Source: JAGLCW01 sp964427915 (GTDB lineage: Bacteria > Caldisericota > Caldisericia > UBA6126). From it: a stretch of 5,888 nucleotides of DNA. Where the stretch lies: NCBI GenBank assembly GCA_964427915.1, contig CAYRWA010000092.1:1-5888 (forward strand). Direction: 5' to 3'. How positions within the stretch are numbered: position 1 is the stretch's first letter; every line of letters starts with the position of its first letter. Below are positions 1-5,214 of this stretch, piece after piece. The notes beneath the pieces were generated by a model, which worked only from the letters and a program-made list of their open reading frames with translations, did not search any database and was not told the DNA's origin. The position numbers and the translations under genes are program-made.

Positions 1-6
1 ACGTGC

Positions 7-888
7 ATGGATAAAGACAGAGTTATTACAAATCGAGGGCTAGCCCAGATGTTAAAAGGTGGGGTAATCATGGATGTTACTACTGCTCAACAGGCAGCCA
101 TAGCGCAAGAAGCTGGTGCTGTTGCCGTGATGGCTCTAGAACGCGTACCATCAGATATTCGTAAAACTGGCGGTGTTGCTCGAATGTGCGACCCATTAAA
201 AGTAAAAGAAATACAAGAAGCAGTTACGATACCAGTTATGGCAAAATGTCGTATTGGTCACATCATAGAAGCCAGGGTATTGGAATCTCTTCACGTTGAT
301 TATATTGACGAAAGCGAAGTTTTAACTCCAGCTGACGAAGAAAACCATATTGACAAAACAACTTTTCAAATTCCTTTCGTATGTGGTTGTAGAGACATTG
401 GGGAAGCACTTCGAAGAGTATCCGAAGGAGCTTCTATGATTCGAACCAAGGGAGAGGCTGGTACTGGAAACATTGTTGAAGCAGTTCGACATATGCGAAA
501 AGTACAAGCTCAGATTCGTCAAATTGTTTCGATGGCAGATGACGAACTGTACACTGCTGCAAAAGAGTGGCAAGTTCCTGCTAGTTTGCTACGAGAAATC
601 AAAGACAATGGAAAATTACCCGTTGTTAATTTTGCTGCTGGTGGCGTAGCAACACCTTCTGATGCTGCTCTCATGATGCACCTCGGTGCAGACGGAGTAT
701 TCGTAGGATCAGGCATCTTTAAATCCCAGAATCCATCTGTCATGGCAAAAGCAATTGTTGAAGCCGTCGCCCATTGGTCAGAACCAGGCATTATTGCCAA
801 CGTCTCTGTAGGTCTTGGCGATGCCATGAAAGGGCTGGACATTCATCTTATCGAAGATAAAGATAGACTTTCTGATAGAGGTATATGA
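7..888 (+). CDS. pdxS: Pyridoxal 5'-phosphate synthase, synthase subunit PdxS
   Basis: Makes the vitamin B6 cofactor PLP from ribose 5-phosphate, glyceraldehyde 3-phosphate and ammonia supplied by PdxT (DXP-independent pathway, cytoplasmic). The 293-residue length fits the family (B. subtilis PdxS is 294) and the protein aligns end to end as a TIM barrel. Seen: GGVIMDV with Asp23, VMALERVP (41-48), PVMAKCRIGH with the first Schiff-base lysine Lys80, YIDESEVLTPADEE (99-112), PFVCGCRD (123-130), RTKGEAGTGN with the second lysine Lys148, and the phosphate-binding NFAAGGVATPSDAALMM and GADGVFVGSGIF near the C-terminus. All catalytic residues are intact. The ATG at 7 matches the family N-terminus; its ribosome binding site lies outside the window. 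pdxT follows after 3 nt, as expected for partners that form a 12:12 complex. Confidence 0.98.
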   Translation: MDKDRVITNRGLAQMLKGGVIMDVTTAQQAAIAQEAGAVAVMALERVPSDIRKTGGVARMCDPLKVKEIQEAVTIPVMAKCRIGHIIEARVLESLHVDYIDESEVLTPADEENHIDKTTFQIPFVCGCRDIGEALRRVSEGASMIRTKGEAGTGNIVEAVRHMRKVQAQIRQIVSMADDELYTAAKEWQVPASLLREIKDNGKLPVVNFAAGGVATPSDAALMMHLGADGVFVGSGIFKSQNPSVMAKAIVEAVAHWSEPGIIANVSVGLGDAMKGLDIHLIEDKDRLSDRGI

Positions 889-891
889 TTA

Positions 892-1458
892 GTGAAAATT
901 GGTATCCTGGGATTCCAGGGTTCTATTGAAGAACATGAGTATGTGTTTAGAAAACTTTCTGTTCCGACTGTACGCGTGAAAACACCGCAAGATTTAGACG
1001 ATATTGACGGCCTTGTTCTACCTGGTGGAGAAAGTACTCATATGCTTCGATTGCTCCACTTCAACCGTCTATGGGATCCTCTTCGAATGAAGATTCAGAA
1101 AGGTTTACCTACCTTCGCTACATGCGCAGGAGTGGTTTTACTTTCACAAGCAATAGATAATACAGAGCAAGAGACCATGGGCCTTTTAGACATTGTTGTT
1201 TCGAGAAATGGCTATGGTCCACACTATTATAGTTTTGTAGAGGAGGTAACCATTGAAGGCTTTACGAAGGCATTTCGAGCGGTTTTCATACGAGCCCCCA
1301 TTGTCCGCTCATTAGAATCAAACATTTCTGTTTTGTCACTAGATAGTAAAAACAATCCTATCTTTGTTCGACAAAAAAACATATTTGGTCTGACGTTTCA
1401 TCCAGAAATTGGTAATGATGATCGTATTCATTCCCTATTTATTCAATCTATAACCTAG
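892..1458 (+). CDS. pdxT: Pyridoxal 5'-phosphate synthase, glutaminase subunit PdxT
   Basis: Class I glutamine amidotransferase that hydrolyses glutamine and channels ammonia to PdxS. It has 188 residues, normal for the family. Seen: KIGILGFQGSIEEH at the N-terminus, LPGGESTHMLRL (43-54, oxyanion strand and substrate loop), nucleophile Cys78 in FATCAG, FIRAP (132-136), and the His170/Glu172 pair of the triad in TFHPEIGND. The conserved RNxxGRQxxSF segment reads RNGYGPHYYSF here (105-115), so the usual Arg-Gln is Pro-His; the other signatures are intact, so activity is still expected. The start is GTG at 892, preceded by AGAGG at 877-881. No in-frame ATG fits the conserved N-terminus. It lies 3 nt after the pdxS stop in the same frame, which suggests translational coupling. 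Confidence 0.95.
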   Translation: MKIGILGFQGSIEEHEYVFRKLSVPTVRVKTPQDLDDIDGLVLPGGESTHMLRLLHFNRLWDPLRMKIQKGLPTFATCAGVVLLSQAIDNTEQETMGLLDIVVSRNGYGPHYYSFVEEVTIEGFTKAFRAVFIRAPIVRSLESNISVLSLDSKNNPIFVRQKNIFGLTFHPEIGNDDRIHSLFIQSIT

Positions 1459-1462
1459 GAGG
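1457..1462 (+). promoter_or_regulatory. Strong ribosome binding site of yebC
   Basis: A perfect AGGAGG overlaps the TAG stop of pdxT (1456-1458) and sits 7 nt before the yebC ATG. It is the best Shine-Dalgarno match in the window, suggesting yebC is translated efficiently and independently of pdxT. Confidence 0.85.
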
Positions 1463-1469
1463 AAGTAGT

Positions 1470-2225
1470 ATGTCCGGACACTCTAAATGGCACAATATTA
1501 AAGGTAAAAAACAAGCCGAAGATGCAAAAAGAGGAAAACTGTTTACAAAATTAGGCAAAGAATTAACAATAGCTGCTCGAGAAGGTGGAGGGAACATAGA
1601 TTCCAATCCACGCCTTCGAAGTGCTATTGAAAAAGCAAAAGCTGGCGGTATGCCAAATAACAATATTGATCGAGCTGTCAAGCGAGGTACTGGGGAATTA
1701 AAAGATGGTTTTGAAATCCTTGAACTCGCTTACGAAGGATACGGTCCCGAGGGAACCGCCATCTTAGTTGAAGTAGCGACCGATAACAAGAATCGTACCT
1801 CTGCTGAAATCCGGAAAATATTCAGCAAATTCGGAGGAAGCATGGGAGAACAGGGTTGCGTTTCCTGGATGTTCAAGACGGTAGGAAACATTACTCTGAA
1901 GGATTCCGATCTCTCTGAAGACGAAGTTTTTGAAATTGCAACAAAATGTGAAGCAGAAGATTTCGTAAAAGATGAAAATGGATGGGTCCTTACTGTAGAA
2001 CCTAAATCGTTATATGCTGCCAAAGAAATACTTGAAAAAGAAGGGGTTGAAATCGAGAATGCAGAACTCGACAAAGTACCCAATACCTACGTAAAATTGG
2101 TTGGCGATAAAGCGCAAAAAATGCTTCGCCTGTTAAATGAACTAGAAGATAGCGATGATGTCACCAAGCTATTTTCTAATTACGACATTGCGGATGAAGA
2201 ATTTGAAGTTTTCTTAAATAGTTAA
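1470..2225 (+). CDS. yebC: YebC/PmpR/TACO1-family protein (translation factor or transcriptional regulator)
   Basis: Conserved cytoplasmic protein of the YebC/TACO1 family. Members were long annotated as DNA-binding transcriptional regulators; more recent work links them to translation, easing ribosome stalling on proline-rich stretches. The 251-residue length is typical. Seen: N-terminal signature SGHSKWHNIKGKKQ (2-15), then AKRGKLFTKLGKEL, GGMPNNNIDRAVKRGTGE ending the helical domain I, and YEGYGPEGTAILVE, TDNKNRT, FSKFGGSMGEQGCVSWMF in the alpha/beta domains, with an acidic C-terminus. Placement just before ruvC-ruvA is a common bacterial arrangement but does not prove a role in recombination. 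The start is fixed by the AGGAGG at 1457-1462 and by the family N-terminus. Family assignment is near certain; the molecular role is known only from homologues. Confidence 0.97.
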   Translation: MSGHSKWHNIKGKKQAEDAKRGKLFTKLGKELTIAAREGGGNIDSNPRLRSAIEKAKAGGMPNNNIDRAVKRGTGELKDGFEILELAYEGYGPEGTAILVEVATDNKNRTSAEIRKIFSKFGGSMGEQGCVSWMFKTVGNITLKDSDLSEDEVFEIATKCEAEDFVKDENGWVLTVEPKSLYAAKEILEKEGVEIENAELDKVPNTYVKLVGDKAQKMLRLLNELEDSDDVTKLFSNYDIADEEFEVFLNS

Positions 2226-2231
2226 TTACTT

Positions 2232-2726
2232 GTGAAAGACAACACCATCATTCTAGGCGTTGATCCTGGTATAGCCAATACAGGATATGCGTGTCTTCTA
2301 TGCATAGAAGACACGTTTCGCCTTTTAGATGCAGGGGTCTTCATTACAAAAAAGGGCCCTCCTGAATATCGCATCAAAAAGATTTATGAGTTTTTTCAAC
2401 AGCTCATTTTTACCTATCATCCTGATTGGATGGCGATGGAACGTTTGTTTTTTTCCAAAAACGTTAAAACAGCTCTTGCCGTGGAAGAAGTTCGAGGTTC
2501 TCTTATGCTACTTTCTGCACAGCAGGATTTGCAATTCATTCAATACACTCCGCTTCAGATAAAAAAAACTCTGACCCATTATGGGCAAGCCTCCAAAATG
2601 GAAGTGAAACTTGTATCGGAATCCCTCTTGAATATGACCTTGCCCACTTCAGACGATGCGTGCGATGCAGTTGCGGTTAGCCTTTGTCATGCTTATAATT
2701 GTGATTGGGGTGATATTTATGATTAA
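2232..2726 (+). CDS. ruvC: Crossover junction endodeoxyribonuclease RuvC
   Basis: Mg-dependent dimeric nuclease that resolves Holliday junctions by paired nicks, working with the RuvAB branch-migration motor in recombinational repair. It has 164 residues (E. coli 173) and an RNase H-like fold. The four catalytic acids are present: Asp11 in LGVDPG, Glu70 in AMERLFFSKN, and Asp142 and Asp145 in SDDACDAVAVSLCHA. The conserved TPLQIKKTLTHYGQASK (106-122) is also present. Spacing of Asp11 to Glu70 equals that in E. coli (Asp7 to Glu66), so nothing is inserted there. The GTG start at 2232 is the only in-frame start that keeps the first strand. No Shine-Dalgarno sequence is visible, and the gene lies 6 nt after the yebC stop in the same frame, so coupled translation is likely. 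A 26-bp perfect palindrome lies within codons 20-28. The last 8 nt overlap ruvA. Confidence 0.94.
   Translation: MKDNTIILGVDPGIANTGYACLLCIEDTFRLLDAGVFITKKGPPEYRIKKIYEFFQQLIFTYHPDWMAMERLFFSKNVKTALAVEEVRGSLMLLSAQQDLQFIQYTPLQIKKTLTHYGQASKMEVKLVSESLLNMTLPTSDDACDAVAVSLCHAYNCDWGDIYD
2290..2315. repeat. Perfect 26-bp palindrome inside ruvC
   Basis: The half-site CGTGTCTTCTATG (2290-2302) is followed at once by its exact reverse complement (2303-2315), with no mismatch and no spacer. As RNA it could form an 11-bp hairpin with a UGCA loop, about 60 nt after the ruvC start codon. As DNA it is a two-fold symmetric site that could bind a dimer or, under supercoiling, extrude a small cruciform. It encodes residues 20-28, a region that varies between RuvC proteins. 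Function unknown. Confidence 0.9.
2707..2714 (+). promoter_or_regulatory. Ribosome binding site of ruvA, within the end of ruvC
   Basis: GGGGTGAT closely matches the extended Shine-Dalgarno GAGGTGAT and ends 4 nt before the ATG at 2719. It decides the ruvA start: an open frame reaches back to an ATG at 2656, but that one would add a hydrophobic tail absent from RuvA. Confidence 0.75.
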
Positions 2727-3297
2727 ACAACTAGAAGGAACCATTGTTAGTACGTCGGACCAGTTTATTGTAATAGAAGCTGTTAAAGGCATCGGTTTGC
2801 AAGTATTTGTTCCAACGCCTAGTGAATATACTATTGGTGATTCGGTTCGCTTATATACCCATATGGTGGTGCGAGAGAACAACATTTCTCTATATGGTTT
2901 TCCTTCTGTTTCCCACGAGAAAGTTTTTGTCACCCTTCTATCGATTCCAAAAGTTGGTGCCAAAATGGCTCTTAGCATTTTGTCTGCATTTTCACTACAG
3001 GATCTGTTTCAAACTATTTCTGAAGGTGTCCCAGAGGCTCTATCCAAAACACCTGGCATTGGTGCTACCACAGCCAAAAAAATCCATCTCTACTTGAGTG
3101 AAAAATGGAAAGATGAAATCCCTATGCAAGAAATGGAAAAGGAACCCTCTTGTTATGAAGAAGCACATGATTTGTTGTTGGAAATGGGTCTAACACCTAT
3201 TGAAAGTAAGACTATTCTAAAGCGACTTCGACTCCAAGGAAATACTGCTTCCACAGCAGAAGAAATTGTGAAAGAAGTGTTGAAAGCTCGTCAATGA
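2719..3297 (+). CDS. ruvA: Holliday junction branch migration complex subunit RuvA
   Basis: Tetramer that binds four-way junctions, holds them square-planar and loads the RuvB helicase. It has 192 residues, near the usual 190-205. Domain I (1-62) begins MIKQLEGTIV and ends VRENNISLYGF. Domain II carries two helix-hairpin-helix motifs, IPKVGAKMALSIL (76-88) and TPGIGATTAKKIHLYL (111-126). A linker of about 15 residues leads to domain III (about 145-192, EEAHDLLLEMGLTPIES), which contacts RuvB. The acidic pin that in E. coli is Glu55-Asp56 reads Glu53-Asn54 here, so one charge is lost. The ATG at 2719 overlaps the ruvC end by 8 nt and has a good ribosome binding site. ruvB, the usual next gene, is not adjacent; it must lie elsewhere if the system is complete. 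Confidence 0.96.
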   Translation: MIKQLEGTIVSTSDQFIVIEAVKGIGLQVFVPTPSEYTIGDSVRLYTHMVVRENNISLYGFPSVSHEKVFVTLLSIPKVGAKMALSILSAFSLQDLFQTISEGVPEALSKTPGIGATTAKKIHLYLSEKWKDEIPMQEMEKEPSCYEEAHDLLLEMGLTPIESKTILKRLRLQGNTASTAEEIVKEVLKARQ

Positions 3298-3298
3298 T

Positions 3299-3580
3299 AT
3301 GAAATCAACTCGAAAGAGACCCGACCTACTTACCATTGTTGTCCGCATTGTGGTGGTTTGTGTCCTTGTTTTTATGAGTATTAACTTGATTCAATACTAT
3401 CACCTTTCTTCCCAGCTAAAATCTCTTGAAAGAGACCAGAGAATTTTCAAGGAGCATATTGAAGAATTGCAAGATAAGATTCAATATGCAGAGACAGATT
3501 TCTTTATTGAAAAAATGGCGAGAGAAGAATCTGACCTTGCAAAACCAGGAGATTTTGTTATAAAGTTTACGTCTAAATAA
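3299..3580 (+). CDS. ftsB: Septum formation initiator family protein (FtsB/DivIC-like)
   Basis: Small bitopic membrane protein of the FtsB/DivIC family, which pairs with FtsL (and FtsQ/DivIB) in the divisome and helps activate septal peptidoglycan synthesis. It has 93 residues: a basic cytoplasmic start (KSTRKRPD), one membrane helix at about 11-31 with an Arg at 16, a coiled coil at about 36-63 (SQLKSLERDQ onward), then the family tail TDFFIEKMAREESDLAKPGD (66-85), in which the IEKMARE...KPGD pattern is diagnostic. The ATG at 3299 lies 1 nt after the ruvA stop. No Shine-Dalgarno sequence is apparent and an in-frame stop at 3281 excludes longer forms, so reinitiation after ruvA is likely. The family is well supported; whether FtsB or DivIC is the better name depends on the organism. 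Confidence 0.88.
   Translation: MKSTRKRPDLLTIVVRIVVVCVLVFMSINLIQYYHLSSQLKSLERDQRIFKEHIEELQDKIQYAETDFFIEKMAREESDLAKPGDFVIKFTSK
3537..3564 (+). promoter_or_regulatory. Possible sigma-70-type promoter for tRNA-tilS-hpt-ftsH
   Basis: Inside the end of the septum gene, TTGCAA (3537-3542; 4 of 6 matches to TTGACA) is followed after 16 nt by TATAAA (3559-3564; 5 of 6 to TATAAT). Transcription would start near 3571, about 17 nt before the tRNA, leaving a short leader for RNase P. Such matches are common by chance in AT-rich DNA. Support comes only from its position before the one RNA gene in the run. Confidence 0.35.
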
Positions 3581-3587
3581 TCCATTT

Positions 3588-3661
3588 GGCGGTATAGCTC
3601 AGTTGGTCAGAGCACACGGCTCATACCCGTGTTGTCCGGGGTTCGAATCCCTGTGCCGCTA
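3588..3661 (+). tRNA. tRNA with CAT anticodon, most likely elongator tRNA-Met
   Basis: A full cloverleaf of 74 nt. The acceptor stem is 3588-3594 with 3654-3660 (G-U at 1:72, U-G at 6:67), the D stem GCTC/GAGC, and the anticodon stem CACGG/CCGTG around loop CTCATAC with anticodon CAT at 3622-3624. The variable loop is TTGTC, the T stem CGGGG/CCCTG around TTCGAAT, and the discriminator A is at 3661. The 3' CCA is not encoded. The 1:72 pair is G-U and not the unpaired C-A of bacterial initiators, so this is not tRNA-fMet. The GGCGGT start, the GCCGCTA end and the anticodon arm resemble B. subtilis elongator tRNA-Met. The alternative is tRNA-Ile2, whose C34 is converted to lysidine by TilS, encoded next door. 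The G4-C69 and G5-C68 pairs are opposite to the C-G pairs of E. coli tRNA-Ile2, which favours Met. Confidence 0.95.
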
Positions 3662-3669
3662 CTTTTTTT
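3662..3669 (+). other. U-rich 8-nt spacer between the tRNA and tilS
   Basis: Only C followed by seven T separates the tRNA discriminator base from the tilS ATG. It holds no Shine-Dalgarno sequence. Cleavage after the discriminator (RNase Z) would leave tilS mRNA with an 8-nt U-rich leader. The GC-rich tRNA fold followed by U7 also resembles an intrinsic terminator, though the folded tRNA is not a simple hairpin. Confidence 0.5.
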
Positions 3670-4668
3670 ATGAATAAAATAACACAGCAATTTATTACAC
3701 ATTACAGAACATTTCCTTTTCCACCCTCCACAACATTTTTACTATCTGTTTCTGGAGGAGCTGATTCTATGGTTATGCTTCATCTCTTCCTTTCAACCCA
3801 AGCCCTTTTAAAGCATTCCTTTTCTGTCCTTCACATGAATCATCACTTGCGTGGCCAGGATAGCGATCAAGACGAACACGTTGTCTCGTCTTTTTGCAGC
3901 CATCACTCAATCCCTTATGACATTGTCCATTTTCGCTCCTCTGATTGGGAATCTGTTACGGGTACTGGACTTGAAGAAAAAGCTAGAAAACTACGAAAAC
4001 GCACCCTTGAAAAAAGTCGCAAAGAGCATTCTATAGATGTTTGTGTTATTGGACACAGTCAAAACGATCTGTGTGAAACGTTTTTGTTTAATTTTATTCG
4101 AGGTTCAAGCCCTGAAAAATTATCTACCATTCTTCCCATGTGGGACCCAACAAACAGAATCTTCAGGCCACTTCTTTGTTTTTCCAGACAGCTGATACGA
4201 GACTACGCTGCTCAATGCCATATTCCTTTTCGAGACGATGCCACCAATCTGGATATACAGTTTTCCAGAAATCGCTTGCGGAATAATATCCTCCCCGAAA
4301 TTCTTCAAATAAACCCTCGTTTTGCTTCTTCTGTTCTCCGGTTTCAAGACATTCTATCGAGCGAAAATGACTGGATTGATAAAACATTGCAAGATACTAT
4401 GAAAACATGGGTCATCACGTCGCATAAAATTCAGTTTCCCTATTCTTTATTTTGTTCTTTGCACAAAGCTCTTCAAAGAAGATCCATTCTCCAGATACAT
4501 AGCATCCTACAGGGTCATCGAGTTGATTTTTCGTTTGCTTGCGTAGAAACAATTCGAATGGCCATCCTTTCACATCCCCCAAAGAATGGTATCTTATATA
4601 CGGATCCTAAAATGAATGTGCAACGTGAAGGCAACGTTCTTGCCTTTACAATCAATGAGGTTTTTTGA
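3670..4668 (+). CDS. tilS: tRNA(Ile)-lysidine synthetase TilS
   Basis: ATP-dependent enzyme that attaches lysine to C34 of tRNA-Ile2 (CAU), changing its decoding from AUG to AUA and its charging from Met to Ile; normally essential. It has 332 residues, the short form (A. aeolicus about 317; E. coli 432), with no room for the full C-terminal domain of longer enzymes. Seen: PP-loop SVSGGADSM (26-34), VLHMNHHLRGQDSDQDE (53-69), LEEKARKLRKRTL (101-113), GHSQNDLCET (128-137, matching the family AHHxDDQxET; the first Asp is Asn, as I recall for Aquifex), RPLLCFSR (166-173), FRDDATNLD (187-195) and SRNRLRNNILPEI (199-211). The ATG at 3670 is the only usable start: upstream the frame runs into the tRNA without ATG, GTG or TTG, and downstream codons fall after the PP-loop region. 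hpt follows after 1 nt. Confidence 0.94.
   Translation: MNKITQQFITHYRTFPFPPSTTFLLSVSGGADSMVMLHLFLSTQALLKHSFSVLHMNHHLRGQDSDQDEHVVSSFCSHHSIPYDIVHFRSSDWESVTGTGLEEKARKLRKRTLEKSRKEHSIDVCVIGHSQNDLCETFLFNFIRGSSPEKLSTILPMWDPTNRIFRPLLCFSRQLIRDYAAQCHIPFRDDATNLDIQFSRNRLRNNILPEILQINPRFASSVLRFQDILSSENDWIDKTLQDTMKTWVITSHKIQFPYSLFCSLHKALQRRSILQIHSILQGHRVDFSFACVETIRMAILSHPPKNGILYTDPKMNVQREGNVLAFTINEVF
4657..4661 (+). promoter_or_regulatory. Ribosome binding site of hpt, within the end of tilS
   Basis: GAGGT lies 8 nt before the ATG at 4670. It supports that start over in-frame ATGs at 4616 and 4655, which would add 18 or 5 residues from inside tilS that are not part of the family. Confidence 0.65.
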
Positions 4669-4669
4669 T

Positions 4670-5212
4670 ATGACAGAGAACATTGACCCCTCGGATATTC
4701 TGTTAACCGAGGACCAAATAAGAAGTGGTGTGGAACGTGTCGCATTGGAAATATCAGACGCATTTCCAGCCACTGAAAAATTGCTTATGATAGGAGTTTT
4801 AAATGGAGCTTTTGTGTTCCTATCTGATTTGTGCAGAAAAATTCAAAGAGATATTGCCATTGACTTCATTCAAATTTCCAGTTACGGGCAAAATCTCCGT
4901 AGTTCTGGGAATATTACCATTAAGAAAGATTGCTCTTTATCTGTTGCAGGACGCACAGTTATTATTGTAGAAGATATCATCGACTCCGGTCATTCGATGG
5001 TGTATGTAAAAAACTATTTTGCTCTGAAAGGTGCTAAAAAGATATATGTCTGTACTTTTTTGGATAAGAAAGATCGAAGAGAAGTGCCATTGAAAATAGA
5101 TTTTTGTGGGTATGCAATTCCCAATTATTTTGTCGTTGGATATGGACTCGATGCAAAGGAAAAGTATCGATGCCTTCCTTATATTGCAAAAATTAATGAA
5201 GAAAAGGACTAA
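4670..5212 (+). CDS. hpt: Hypoxanthine (guanine) phosphoribosyltransferase
   Basis: Purine salvage enzyme that joins hypoxanthine or guanine to PRPP, giving IMP or GMP and pyrophosphate; cytoplasmic, Mg-dependent. The 180-residue length is typical. Seen: IGVLNGAFVFLSDL (41-54, loop I; Asn45 replaces the Lys of many homologues, a variant found in other bacterial forms), DFIQISSYG (65-73, flexible loop II), and the PRPP motif VIIVEDIIDSGHSM (97-110) with Glu101/Asp102 and the general base Asp105. The purine-binding end is FLDKKDRR (130-137) and YFVVGYGLDAKEKYRCLPYI (153-172), with stacking Phe154 and metal-binding Asp161. The ATG at 4670 is 1 nt after the tilS stop and has its own GAGGT. The tilS-hpt-ftsH order is common in bacteria. 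Hypoxanthine or guanine specificity cannot be told from sequence alone. Confidence 0.94.
   Translation: MTENIDPSDILLTEDQIRSGVERVALEISDAFPATEKLLMIGVLNGAFVFLSDLCRKIQRDIAIDFIQISSYGQNLRSSGNITIKKDCSLSVAGRTVIIVEDIIDSGHSMVYVKNYFALKGAKKIYVCTFLDKKDRREVPLKIDFCGYAIPNYFVVGYGLDAKEKYRCLPYIAKINEEKD
5203..5208 (+). promoter_or_regulatory. Ribosome binding site of ftsH, within the end of hpt
   Basis: AAAGGA lies 6 nt before the ATG at 5215. It supports this start, which places a basic cytoplasmic tail before the first membrane helix. Confidence 0.6.
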
Positions 5213-5214
5213 TT

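Noticed and set aside
128..137. Asn in place of the first Asp of the TilS HxxDD motif (residue 132 of TilS, near 4063) as a sign of a dead enzyme.
   Set aside because: The short TilS of Aquifex, as I remember it, also has Asn-Asp here, and the PP-loop and all other motifs are intact. The coordinates listed are residue numbers of the protein segment.
438..447. GATTCGAACC in pdxS, the reverse complement of the tRNA T-arm GGTTCGAATC, as a possible integration site or tRNA fragment.
   Set aside because: It is only 10 nt long and encodes the conserved MIRTK region of PdxS next to the catalytic lysine. A match of this length between two places in the window is easily chance.
322..842. Open frames on the minus strand opposite pdxS (and similar ones opposite yebC, tilS and ftsH).
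   Set aside because: They have no recognisable domains, no ribosome binding sites, and lie opposite well-conserved genes; they are by-products of codon use on the + strand.
886..888. TGA read as an amino acid, making a natural PdxS-PdxT fusion in an organism with a changed code.
   Set aside because: TGA also ends ruvA and tilS exactly where the family ends, and the next gene begins 1 nt later in another frame. TGA is a stop here.
2561..2568. A8 run in ruvC (with a T7 run at 2448-2454) as a programmed frameshift site.
   Set aside because: Both runs lie in codons for conserved family residues (QIKKT, RLFFSKN). The normal frame gives a complete RuvC, and I see no stimulatory element or sensible alternative product.
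2656..2718. Open frame extending ruvA upstream to an ATG at 2656, giving a hydrophobic N-terminus that looks like a signal anchor.
   Set aside because: The stretch lies inside ruvC, where it codes for the catalytic SDDACDAVAV segment. RuvA is cytoplasmic and begins MIxxLxG, which matches the ATG at 2719 with its own ribosome binding site.
4616..4669. In-frame extension of hpt to an ATG at 4616 (18 extra residues).
   Set aside because: It overlaps the C-terminus of tilS, has no ribosome binding site, and gives a length beyond the family. The ATG at 4670 has GAGGT upstream.
4689..4712. Inverted repeat CCTCGG...CCGAGG near the start of hpt as a regulatory hairpin.
   Set aside because: The stem is only 6 bp with a 12-nt loop, inside coding sequence, with no U-tract; the level expected by chance.
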